From the NCBI GenBank assembly GCA_029212615.1, contig JARGPJ010000003.1:558001-622000 (forward strand): DNA of 64,000 nucleotides. Reading direction: 5' to 3'. Of the stretch, positions 25,810 to 34,900 are shown in pieces. Position numbers and translations under genes: made by a program. The DNA is from Verrucomicrobiales bacterium. Its GTDB lineage: Bacteria; Verrucomicrobiota; Verrucomicrobiia; Verrucomicrobiales; DEV007. The notes beneath the pieces are model-generated. The model was not told the DNA's origin, made no database searches, and saw nothing but the letters and a program-made list of their open reading frames with translations. Each line of letters starts with the position of its first letter. The first letter of the stretch is position 1.

Positions 25810-27120
25810 CTACCGCCCGCGGTAATTGCACTTCATGAGTTCAGCACCTGCCTCTTCGTCCCCGATGATTTTTTCATGAACAGGATCCCACTCGAGGGCG
25901 CGTCCGGTACGGGCAGAAACCCAGCCAAGATGCCCCGGAGTAATCGAGCGATGCCCATTCTCGGCCGGTGCCGCGGTTGGCTTTCTTGACTTCACGCAAT
26001 CGAGAAAATTTCGCTGGTGACCTGGGGATCGATAGGCTTTCCAGTCGCCGGGCTCAAAATCATCGGCAAGCCACTCCGGATTCGACGTTTCGATTTCGCC
26101 CCTGTTCACCCACACCCAGCCATTCTCGCCCTTCCAGGTCGTACCGTTGCGGTATTTGGTGGAAATAGTCGACTCAAGACCACCGGCAAAGGTGGAAACA
26201 ATTTCATAATCAACCGGGGTGTCGTAGACCTCCGCTGTCGGCCAGGTCCACCCGCGGGCCTCGACCCTGACAGGACCTGAATCCTCAACTCCCAGTCCCC
26301 AGTGCGCGATGTCATTGTGGTGACCAATCCAATCCATGAGGTTGCCACCCCCATACGCGGTGTGCCACCTCCACCACCGATGATGCCTCGCCCTCATATA
26401 GGGGAGCATCGGCGCCGGCCCGCACCAGGCGTCATAGTCGAGGCCCGCCGGAGGCTCTTCAATCTCAACACTCCCCTGAGCATCTGCATAGCCGGGGGGA
26501 AGCCCCACCTCCACTTGTGAAAGCTTGCCGAGATGCCCGTTCCTCACAATCTCCACCGCCTGGCGGAAAACCGGCTCAGAGCGTTGCTGCGACCCTACCT
26601 GAAAAACCGTCCCCTTATCTGCCACGGCACGGTAAACAGCCTGACCCTCGGCGAACAAATGAGTAACCGGCTTCTCGCAATAGACGTCCAGCCCGGCATC
26701 GATTGCCGCAAGGGTGATCGTGGAGTGCCAATGATCAGGTGTCGCCACCATCACCGCATCGAGATCATTCCGTTCAAAAAGCTCCCGGTAGTCCTCATAG
26801 GATTTGCAATCCGCGTTTGCATATTGCTTATCGACAGCCGCTTTACCCGGCTCCCGCCCGAGGGCCCGACCCTCTTCCCATTCACGCTCCCGGTAGTGCA
26901 GATCGTGCACATCACAGACCGCCACGCCCTGCACATCGGCGTGATTCAGAAACGCCCCCATGACACCGATGCCGCGATTCCCGATTCCAATATACGCCAT
27001 CGTAATACGCTCACTCGCTGCAGGCCGGTCACCCAGGCCCAGTGCAGATCCCGGAATCACCGATGGAAAACCAATCCCTGCCGCAGCGCCCGTAAGAAAC
27101 TTTCTTCGACTTAAACTCAT
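25810..27120 (-). CDS. Tat-exported Gfo/Idh/MocA-family oxidoreductase
   Basis: A 436-residue protein starting at MSLSRRKFLTG, a Tat twin-arginine signal, with the cleavage region near residues 25-30. The NAD-binding core IGIGNRGIG and the conserved CEKPVTH (catalytic-loop Lys) identify the GFO/IDH/MocA family. The C-terminal part has YGGGNLMDWIGHH, typical of the planctomycete/verrucomicrobial exported subgroup. These act on sugar derivatives, and export with bound cofactor through Tat fits. The substrate is unknown. A deletion scar lies about 110 bp upstream. Confidence 0.9.
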   Translation of the reverse strand: MSLSRRKFLTGAAAGIGFPSVIPGSALGLGDRPAASERITMAYIGIGNRGIGVMGAFLNHADVQGVAVCDVHDLHYREREWEEGRALGREPGKAAVDKQYANADCKSYEDYRELFERNDLDAVMVATPDHWHSTITLAAIDAGLDVYCEKPVTHLFAEGQAVYRAVADKGTVFQVGSQQRSEPVFRQAVEIVRNGHLGKLSQVEVGLPPGYADAQGSVEIEEPPAGLDYDAWCGPAPMLPYMRARHHRWWRWHTAYGGGNLMDWIGHHNDIAHWGLGVEDSGPVRVEARGWTWPTAEVYDTPVDYEIVSTFAGGLESTISTKYRNGTTWKGENGWVWVNRGEIETSNPEWLADDFEPGDWKAYRSPGHQRNFLDCVKSRKPTAAPAENGHRSITPGHLGWVSARTGRALEWDPVHEKIIGDEEAGAELMKCNYRGR

Positions 27121-27230
27121 GGCCTGAGATTGAAGATTCAATTCAACATCGAACAAGCCTTTTCCCCACTCGAATGCGCCATCAAATGAATCAAATCCGT
27201 CCGACGACTTCGAAAGGAAGTTCCCATGAG

Positions 27231-27416
27231 CTATCTCGCCTCACTTGCGCCATCCTCCTTAAACCGGAAAATTAAGACGGTCATTCCAACCAGTGAAATG
27301 GCTCCCAGTGAATACCAGAATCCCCGGAACTCAGCATGGGCAAACATCTTTCCACTCGCAAAGATGTAAGCGAGAGCTCCATTGAGAAGCACTGCTAATC
27401 CTGGTGCCAGGCCCAT
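27231..27416 (-). pseudogene. 3' remnant of a probable membrane transporter gene
   Basis: An open frame of about 61 residues with two hydrophobic stretches, ending FWYSLGAISLVGMTVLIFRF and a short charged tail. This looks like the last one or two helices of a transporter, most likely MFS, with no front part. The ATG at 27416 lies inside the adjoining dioxygenase fragment in another frame and is probably accidental. It is read as a leftover of a deletion. Transporter identity is inferred from hydrophobic pattern only. Confidence 0.5.
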
Positions 27417-27742
27417 GCTCCTCCGGTTCTTGCATCTTTCAGGATCATCTTCGAGTGGTAATGATAGACCTCCCCCCCGATGAGCTGTTCGACGGTGTCA
27501 ACGACCCGCATAGCACGGGCCACCATTCCGTATATTCCATCGCCCGGGTGATTCCACAGCGAAAGTCGAACATCATTTCCCTTGCCGTCGTCCAATGCGG
27601 CGGCGGCCTCATCCAGGGCATGGTCATTCCGGACGACTTCACGGAGGAGCGAAATTTCCTCCCCTAAGAAAAGCGCGCGACGGATTAAATACCCGTCCTC
27701 GTGATACCGGTCGATATCTTCAACGCTGCCGCCCTTAATCAT
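27395..27742 (-). pseudogene. 5' fragment of phytanoyl-CoA dioxygenase (PhyH)-family gene
   Basis: A 115-residue frame with a normal PhyH start (YHEDGYLIRRALF, about 13-25) and the conserved YHYHSKMILKD and GGAWAWHQD at its end. The HxD of HQD is the first half of the iron site of Fe(II)/2-oxoglutarate oxygenases. The distal His and Arg ligands, normally 100-150 residues later, are missing because a stop follows HQD at once. Full-length members have about 270-300 residues. The sequence then runs straight into transporter-like sequence, so this is a truncated gene and the protein cannot be an active oxygenase. Confidence 0.75.
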
Positions 27743-27894
27743 TCCACCATCGTCTCAGCTCAGAACTCTCTTGTAAATACTCGTTGCAGACGGTGATGGA
27801 AGAAATTCATGAGAAAGGGAACAACAAACCATACTCTCACAGAGTCACTTCAAGCCTTTTCAGATCCACGGATCGATTCCCATTAGCGCTAGAT

Positions 27895-27910
27895 TGCTAA
27901 TGCATTAGCA
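27895..27910. promoter_or_regulatory. 16-bp perfect palindrome, candidate operator of TonB receptor gene
   Basis: TGCTAATGCATTAGCA is perfectly self-complementary. A further copy of the half-site CATTAGC lies at 27881-27887, so three half-sites occur within 30 bp. It ends 17 bp before the -35 box. An AT-core palindrome before an outer-membrane receptor gene suggests a metal- or nutrient-sensing regulator, but the sequence does not match the Fur box closely. Confidence 0.6.
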
Positions 27911-27927
27911 CCGGCCGGCAATTTCGG

Positions 27928-27956
27928 TTGACAGAGAATCGATCCTTACCTTTGAT
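27928..27956 (+). promoter_or_regulatory. Candidate promoter of TonB receptor gene
   Basis: Perfect -35 TTGACA at 27928-27933 and -10-like TTTGAT at 27951-27956, 17 bp apart. The first ATG is at 27965, so the leader would be very short. Confidence 0.5.
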
Positions 27957-27964
27957 GCCACTAC

Positions 27965-30127
27965 ATGATAATGACACCCAATCTCAATAGCGAGCGACGC
28001 TCCCGGAGGCAAAAGCTCCAGGGAACTGCTCTCATCCTGCTCATGGCCACGGCCGCGGTCGGTCAGGAATCTAGTCAAACCCTTGACGAAACGGTGGTCA
28101 AAAGTCGACAAGCATCGACTCCTCAGCCTGCCCCCCGCCCCGCTCCGGCGCCCCGCCCTGCACCGGTTGTCGAAGCCCCCGTGTTAGAACCATTGGTGAT
28201 CTCCGACGATGTTCCTTCCGCCTCCGAAATCACTGAAACAGAGCTTGAACTCTACAATCCTGCTGACATGCGAACGCTGTTCCGTCGCACCCCTTCCGTT
28301 TCAGTGGATGGAGGACGCAATCCCATTTCCAACAAGATTTCGGTCTACAACCTGAACGAAGAACTTCTCAACGTTTCTGTCGACGGTGCACAACAGGGCA
28401 ACATCAACCACCACCGTCGCAGCGTCATGATCGAGCCCGAGTTGCTCAAGAGAGTCGACATCAATGCGGGTGCCGGTACAGCCCTGGACGGCTTCGGTGC
28501 CCTTGGTGGTTCTGTCCGCTTTGAAACGAAAAGCGCCTTTGATCTCCTTAACTGCGGGATCAATGAATACACAATCCCTTCTCCCAAATCCCCGGTTTAC
28601 GATCCTAAAGCCCCTGTCCTGAACGACAAAATGCCCATCGAGCAGAAGCGCTTTGGAGGCTACGTCAAAGGCACTGCCTATGGAAATGGTGACGGAGCCA
28701 AAGGGTCCGGCGCCGTCTATGGCCTGATCAACGACAATTGGAGCTACCTCATTGCAGGTGGCTACGAAGACCGCGACGAAACGGAAGACGGCAACGGCAA
28801 TGTGATTCCTGATTCCGCCTACTCGACCGAGCATTTCCTCGCTAAGATTTCAGGGCGGAGCGACGACGGTGCGCACCAGTTCGACCTCTCCTACGAATTC
28901 CTCGGAGACGAAACCTACGGTCCCTACCGACTCAATGTTGATCCTTCCTGGTTTGCCGCGAATCACCCTGCCGGAGTTGCTGCAGTTGGTCCATCCGACC
29001 TCCACGAAAGCCAACGTCGCACCGTGGTCATGAACTACGACTTCAATCCCGAGTACAACGATGCCATTAATCTGGAAACCAACGTTTTCTGGAACTTTGT
29101 CGACTGGGACTTCGACGGTCCTTTCGCCCGCCCCGCCGGTTGGGCAGCACACACCGAGCACGAAACCTACGGGCTTGACCTTCGTAATACGACCTCCTTC
29201 GGCGAGGCTCTCGACCTGACTTACGGCATCGCCTATCAGGATCGCCGCGCATTTGTCGAATACTACGGTACTCCCGGTGCTACTGATGAAAACGAGGACA
29301 TCTTCGGGCTCTACACTCAAGCGTTGATGCCTCTCAACAGTTTGTTAGACTTCACCTTCGGTGCCCGCTGGGACAGCTATGACTACACCGATGTGAGCGG
29401 TCAGAACATCCAGTCTGATTCCGTCAGCCCGAACGTCGCCCTGACTCTCAAGCCGACCGAAGAACTCTCCATCACCGGTGGATTCTATGAATCCTACCGT
29501 GGCGTAGGCATACGCGAATCCTACATTCCGGCCATCACAGCACCCGGCACGGAAGGGGAAACATCTCAATCCTACAAGATCAGCTACGAGTATGACAATG
29601 GTGCCCTCTTCTCCCGTGGCGCCTACTTTCAGCAGGACATCGAGAACTATCTCTACCCCACTGCAGGAACCAGTTTCTTCGATATTGAGAACGAAGGCTA
29701 CGAATTTGAAGTCGGTTACCGTGTGGGAGGTTTCCGGGCCTCAGTCGGAGTTTTTCATTCAACTCCTGAAACCCCCGGCTACATCTATCCTGACGACTTC
29801 GGTCTCGTCGTTTCCGGTCGCCGCTGGGTCGCTGATGCCAGCTACTACTTCGAAAGAGCCGGCCTTACCGTCGGCTGGACCACAGAAATTCGTGAAGGCA
29901 TTGACGAAGTCCCACTTCCCGGACCATTCCCTGCGATCAGCTCCAAAGATGCCTATACGGTTAACAGCCTCTACATGGCCTGGAACGTGCCAAACTGCGA
30001 AGGGCTCTCCGCGACTCTTAACGTGGACAATATCCTCGACGAATTCTACCACGACCACAGCATCTATGGAGGTGCTTACGCGAGCCCCGGACGCGAAGTC
30101 CGCCTCGGTTTAAACTACCGTTTCTAA
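27965..30127 (+). CDS. TonB-dependent outer-membrane receptor
   Basis: A 720-residue receptor; ATG at 27971 is an alternative start. A signal peptide spans about 15-34. A Pro/Ala-rich spacer (about 50-70) precedes the plug, which has the typical LFRRTPSVSVDGG and FGALGGSVRFETKSA segments. The beta-barrel fills the rest and ends in the terminal strand EVRLGLNYRF, with the C-terminal Phe needed for Bam assembly. The plug contains NHHRRS, which may bind metal. Such receptors import siderophores, haem, vitamins or glycans. The neighbours are not transporter genes, so the ligand stays open. Confidence 0.92.
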   Translation: MIMTPNLNSERRSRRQKLQGTALILLMATAAVGQESSQTLDETVVKSRQASTPQPAPRPAPAPRPAPVVEAPVLEPLVISDDVPSASEITETELELYNPADMRTLFRRTPSVSVDGGRNPISNKISVYNLNEELLNVSVDGAQQGNINHHRRSVMIEPELLKRVDINAGAGTALDGFGALGGSVRFETKSAFDLLNCGINEYTIPSPKSPVYDPKAPVLNDKMPIEQKRFGGYVKGTAYGNGDGAKGSGAVYGLINDNWSYLIAGGYEDRDETEDGNGNVIPDSAYSTEHFLAKISGRSDDGAHQFDLSYEFLGDETYGPYRLNVDPSWFAANHPAGVAAVGPSDLHESQRRTVVMNYDFNPEYNDAINLETNVFWNFVDWDFDGPFARPAGWAAHTEHETYGLDLRNTTSFGEALDLTYGIAYQDRRAFVEYYGTPGATDENEDIFGLYTQALMPLNSLLDFTFGARWDSYDYTDVSGQNIQSDSVSPNVALTLKPTEELSITGGFYESYRGVGIRESYIPAITAPGTEGETSQSYKISYEYDNGALFSRGAYFQQDIENYLYPTAGTSFFDIENEGYEFEVGYRVGGFRASVGVFHSTPETPGYIYPDDFGLVVSGRRWVADASYYFERAGLTVGWTTEIREGIDEVPLPGPFPAISSKDAYTVNSLYMAWNVPNCEGLSATLNVDNILDEFYHDHSIYGGAYASPGREVRLGLNYRF

Positions 30128-30190
30128 TCTCCTGTCGTCATTGACAACTCCTGCCGGCTTCTCTCTCTGGAGCCGGCGGTTTGGTGAACT

Positions 30191-30231
30191 TCCCCGGGTC
30201 CGGTCTTCGAGATCGGATACCGGGGATTTTT
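30191..30231 (+). terminator. Intrinsic terminator of TonB receptor gene
   Basis: Outer stem TCCCCGG with CCGGGGA enclosing a second smaller hairpin, followed by five T. A weaker GC hairpin lies just upstream at about 30153-30177. Between this terminator and the tRNA (30232-30421) I see nothing identifiable. Confidence 0.8.
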
Positions 30232-30421
30232 GTATCCAACGTTCAAGCTTCGATCTCACTCAAGGAGACAGTTCCCGGGAAATTGCAGCGCGGCGCTACT
30301 ACCGGAAACCTGAACGCGATCTCTCTGAAAGAAGGTAGACAGATCGTTCCCCATATTGGCCTCCGGAGTCGCTCAATTCTACCGGGGATCCAAGCCTTCC
30401 TCCTTACCGGCCAGTTCAAGA

Positions 30422-30498
30422 TGGTCGGGACGACAGGATTTGAACCTGCGACCCCCACACCCCCAGTGTGATGCGCTACCAAACTGCGCCACGTCCCG
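30422..30498 (-). tRNA. tRNA-Pro (anticodon GGG)
   Basis: Reading the minus strand gives a 77-nt cloverleaf. The acceptor stem begins CGGGACG, the D-arm contains GGCGCAGTTTGGTAGCGC, the T-arm GTTCAAATC, and the 3' CCA is encoded. The anticodon stem TCACA/TGTGG encloses the loop CTGGGGG, so the anticodon is GGG, reading CCC and CCU proline codons. All stems pair with one wobble in the anticodon stem. Confidence 0.95.
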
Positions 30499-30626
30499 AT
30501 ACCATCGAACTGCTGATTGCTCAGCGGGGTCGGAATTTTGCCGCAAATTCATTTCAACGCAAGCAGGTATTTGCCGCGAAACCCCTCACATTCCCCTCAA
30601 CGAGATCTTCAACGGCTCAACTATTC

Positions 30627-30684
30627 TATGGAAATTATATATTCTTACTTGCACGATCATTTCAGGTGAATTATAATTTCCATA
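30627..30684. repeat. 13-bp inverted repeat in AT-rich gap
   Basis: Perfect arms TATGGAAATTATA and TATAATTTCCATA separated by 32 bp. It lies in the 311-bp gap between the tRNA and the serine protease gene, about 125 bp before the protease ATG. The region is far more AT-rich than its surroundings. It could be paired operator sites or a small mobile palindrome. The rest of the gap shows nothing clear. Confidence 0.65.
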
Positions 30685-30809
30685 ACACAAACATTAGGGT
30701 GCCTGAAACACATCCTGTCGCCCGGATTGAGAACTCCGGGCAAACACAACACACTTTGAGCGGCGTTTCACAAACACGCCCTTCGGAGTGACCGAGAAAT
30801 ACGAACCTA

Positions 30810-31874
30810 ATGAAGCTTTACGCAGCGATCGCCGCTGTGGGCGTGCTCCTGAGCACCTCCCTCAGTGCGAGTCAATTCGGAACCGGTTTTGCCGTGAATC
30901 CGAAAGGCTACTTCATCACCTGTCACCACGTGATCAAGAACGCAGGAAATATCCTCGTTCACACACCGGAAGGCCCTGTCCCCGCCAGAATTATCGCTCT
31001 GGATCCTGCGAACGACCTTGCCGTGCTCAAGATCGAGAAGTGGAATGGCCGCTTTCTCGGTCTCACCTCCGCCGATGAGGTAGGCTATGCCTCTGAGGTT
31101 ACCGCCGCTGGATTCCCCGACCCTACGGTTCTCGGGATCAATCCCAAGATTTCGAAAGGTATCGTCAACGCCCTCTCCGGAGTTCGCGACGACCCCCGCT
31201 ATCTCCAGGTCTCCGCCCCAGTCCAGCCGGGAAACTCAGGCGGACCACTCATCTCATCGACCGGCCGTGTCGTCGGTGTCGTCGCTGCAGGCCTTAACTC
31301 GATGGATCGCATGGCACAGGGTGGTTACCTTCCCCAGTCAGTAAACTACGCGATCAAAACAGATTTAATCTTCCCCATCTTAAAGAATGCCTCGGTGAAA
31401 TTACCTCGCTTCCTCACGATGACGAATGGTCATCATAAGCAGGTTACCCGCGCACTCGGTGCCATTGTTCTCGTCGAAGGCCTCGCTCCGGGGAAAACGA
31501 GGTCCGCGCTCTCCCATCCCGCCCCGCCGGCTGGCACGCCCATGGCCCGGGGCTCAAATACCGTTCATTTTCCGACCCTGAAGCAGACATCGACAAATGC
31601 TCCGTGGGTTTTCCCTGACTCTCATGCCCGCCCTCTCAGCACGAACGAACTTCAATCGCTGCCTCCCGAAGGCCTCTGGAGAGCCAGAAACGAAATTTAT
31701 CTCCGCCGGGGCTTCTTCTTCACCACTGCCGAAGGTCAACAGTTCGCCCGTCAGTACGGGCCGTATTACCAGCCGAAGACCCCATCGGTCGCTGATATTC
31801 AGCGCACCATGAGTCCGGTCGAGGTCGCAAACCTCCAACTCATTCACGCCTTCGAAAAACAGGTCGCCCGTTGA
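30810..31874 (+). CDS. Secreted trypsin-like serine protease with C-terminal YARHG-like domain
   Basis: A 354-residue protein with a signal peptide (1-20). The chymotrypsin-fold triad is visible: His40 in TCHHVI, Asp69 in ANDLAVLKI and Ser143 in PGNSGGPL. This is the DegP/trypsin_2 pattern but without a PDZ domain. After a Pro-rich linker (about 230-285) comes a segment at about 290-323 (LWRARNEIYLRRGFFF then YGPYYQP) resembling the YARHG domain, an extracellular module of unclear function, with Leu and Arg replacing Ala and His of the signature. It probably acts in the periplasm or outside. Confidence 0.85.
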   Translation: MKLYAAIAAVGVLLSTSLSASQFGTGFAVNPKGYFITCHHVIKNAGNILVHTPEGPVPARIIALDPANDLAVLKIEKWNGRFLGLTSADEVGYASEVTAAGFPDPTVLGINPKISKGIVNALSGVRDDPRYLQVSAPVQPGNSGGPLISSTGRVVGVVAAGLNSMDRMAQGGYLPQSVNYAIKTDLIFPILKNASVKLPRFLTMTNGHHKQVTRALGAIVLVEGLAPGKTRSALSHPAPPAGTPMARGSNTVHFPTLKQTSTNAPWVFPDSHARPLSTNELQSLPPEGLWRARNEIYLRRGFFFTTAEGQQFARQYGPYYQPKTPSVADIQRTMSPVEVANLQLIHAFEKQVAR

Positions 31875-31915
31875 TCAACTGGCAATCCCCTCTTCGTTGA
31901 TTATATTCGGCCTCA

Positions 31916-34900
31916 GTGCCGAAACACGAACAGATCCCGGGCGAACGCTGGAGGCAGCGAACGCCAAAACGCATTGTGCGCTGGTTGCTCCGCTTCCTCG
32001 CGTGGTCATCATTGATTACGCTGATTGCGGTATTCCTCGTCTCAGTCGTGGCTTTCTTCGTTTACCTGAACCGGGCGAAGATCGTGAATGACGCGCTCGC
32101 TCTTTTTGTGGCCCCCTTCGACGTCTCGGTAGGAACAATCAACCTCTATCCGATCGGTGAAGTCTCTATTGAAAATTTACAGCTTTCTCCCAAGGGGACC
32201 GATTTCGAGGAGCCCACTTTCTCAGTGCCCGGGATCAAGCTGACTTATGATTTTCAGGCGCTTCGCCTTCATCGTCAGCTTAAATCCGTGCGCTTTGAAA
32301 AACCGGTGATCCATCTCACCGACGAATCCCTTACCGCGCTTTCCGCCAATAACTCACCGGGCCCTGATTTACCGGCACCGATCGATTTTGCGAAATTTGC
32401 CGTCTTCACCGAGTCGCTTTCGCTGAACGACGGTGAACTCTTTCTTGATCTCGATGGCCTGCCCGGGATCGCAGGGACCTGGTCTGTGAATACCCCGGCT
32501 TTTTCCTTTGATGAAGAAGGGCGGCTCCTCAACCCAATCAAGCTCACCTTGTCAAACCTCGCCCTCGGAGACGCCAAGGGGGGTGGCGAAATCAAATCCA
32601 TCTCTACCGGTCTCATTCTGAACCGCGATCTCAGCCGTTTCGAGATCCCTTTTCTTCAGCTCACAGGAATCGAGGCGAATATTACGCCGGAATGGTTTGC
32701 GAGAAACAATGAGTCTGAAGCTTCCGGGGCCGGGGACTCAACAGGGTCAAGCCAGTCACCTAACCCTGTTGAATGGCTGATCCGCTCAGTTGAGGTAGGA
32801 GAGTCGACTTTTTCAATCACCGGCTTCGATGGCTCAAATGGCTCCCCCTCTCTTCCTGAGATGGCATTCGACACTGGCTTCAGCCTTCCCGAGCTGCGCC
32901 TTGCCGGAGGTCAGTTAACCACACCTGACGCCCTCTCGCTTGAACTCACCGATATTGCCATTGGCCAGAGCGACGCCCAACTCGCCTCAGCAGCCCGCCT
33001 GCGCTTCGAGGCTGAATCGATTCAGAAGGTCCTCAATGAGCAGACTTTTTCTTTCATCCAAATCGACGACCTCGAAGTCGTCATGACAGACAAGACACTC
33101 GAGCGTTGTCGAGGCGGCACTAATGAAGAACCGGCAACTGATGAGGAGCAGGCAACCGATGCAAGCGAACCCGGACTCCCCTGGATCATCGACAAGCTGA
33201 CGCTCAATGACGGCCGTTTCCTGATGCGGGACACGACCTTCGGGGAAACGGAAGCACCACATCTCGAAACCGCCATCGCGGGCACTTTGCGGGATTTGAG
33301 ATTTGGTGGCGAAGACGGATTTGCTTCCGATGAACTTACTGAAATTCGCCTTTCAAAAACCCAACTCCGGGCTCCCGGGCACACCACCGAAACGGACCCG
33401 CTTCTGACGCTGGATCGAGCTGAAATCGCAGGGAAATGGTCTGACTTTACCTTCGACAATCAGTTGGAACGACTTGCTCTGCGCGGACCAAAAATCAATT
33501 TTACCGATGAAACACTCGGTAGCTGGCTCACGATGGGAGATTCCGCCCCGGAAACCACCGGTCCGGTAAACCGCCCTGTCTACAAAATCGCCGATCTCGA
33601 GGTAAGCGATGGCAAGCTGGTCGCGGACTCACAATTTGCGGCCGGAAAGGTCCCCAAAATCTACGCAGACTTTTCAATCAGCACCGACAAAGAGCCGGAT
33701 GCGGTACCATTCGACTACGATGTCACCCTTGAAGATTTCCAGCTTCGAAATCACTCCGTCGCAGCGATCGGGCAGGAGACCAACGTCGATTCGGGTCTCT
33801 TCCCTGATTCCGCCCCCGCCGTCGCAAGTCCCGGCGTGAATGAAGGAGAAGTCCTCTCGGTGAAGAAAATCGAACTCTCTGCCACTGCGGAAGCCCTGCA
33901 ACGCACTCGTCAGGTCGACCGCGTCAAAGTGATCGGGGCGATTTTGCGGGTCGGCGACGGTCTCAAAGCGATCGCTGACTCCGGTATGGCAAACGAACCG
34001 GACGATAGCGAGCCCCTCTCTCCGCCTGCCCCGGAACCAGCTCAGGAAGACCTCCCCGAACTTCCTACCTGGATGCTGAAAGAAGTCGAAATCACCCAGA
34101 GTCAGGTTCGCTTTGAAGCCCTCATTCCACAGATCAGTGGCCTCGAGTTCGCCATTGAGACAAAGCTCACTGATATCCCCCTTTCCCCGGACGGCCTCAT
34201 TGCTCAGGAAAAATTGCAGAAAATCGAGCTCGCCGGAATCGAGATCAAGGACCCTTATAACTCATTCATCACCGTTGCGTTTCTTCCCACGATCTTTGTC
34301 GAGTTCTCGCTCGCAGGTCTCGCCAACCAGGAAATCGAAAAAATCGACCTGATCGGCCCTGCTTTGCATGTCGGCCAGGGCCTCTTCTGGTGGATCGACT
34401 ACCAACGGAAATTCCGTGAGCAAAACGAAGGAGCCAGCGTCGGCCTCGACGAGGACAGCCCGACCGGAGACTCTCCTGACTGGGAAATCAAAACGATCAA
34501 TGCCACCGCTGGAAAAATCGTCATTGCCCCGACCGGAATTCCCATCGGAATGGTTCCCTTTCCATTCAATGCCACGACGAACATGCAGGATGGCCGCATC
34601 GAATTGAAACTGAATATTCCCGATGAAGAAGGCTACGTCTATCAATTCCCCGACTACGAAGTGAACCTCTACGGCCTCACTGGAAACATAGAATTTAACG
34701 TCCCCATTCAACAGGTGAGTAACAATATCGTTCAGGTATTCGAACTCGATCGATTTGTCTGGAAAGATTACGAAGCCGAAGATCTTTACCTCAGCGTCAC
34801 TTTCGACGAGAACGGTGTCTATGGAGAACTCGGAGGCAAAGCCTATGGCGGCTACGCTGAGGGCGGCTTCAATTTCTACCTCAACGATCCCGGGAAATGG

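Noticed and set aside
30243..30471. Short open frames over the tRNA region, one with a phrase like VAGSNPVVPT
   Set aside because: These are translations of the tRNA-Pro sequence, a common annotation artefact.
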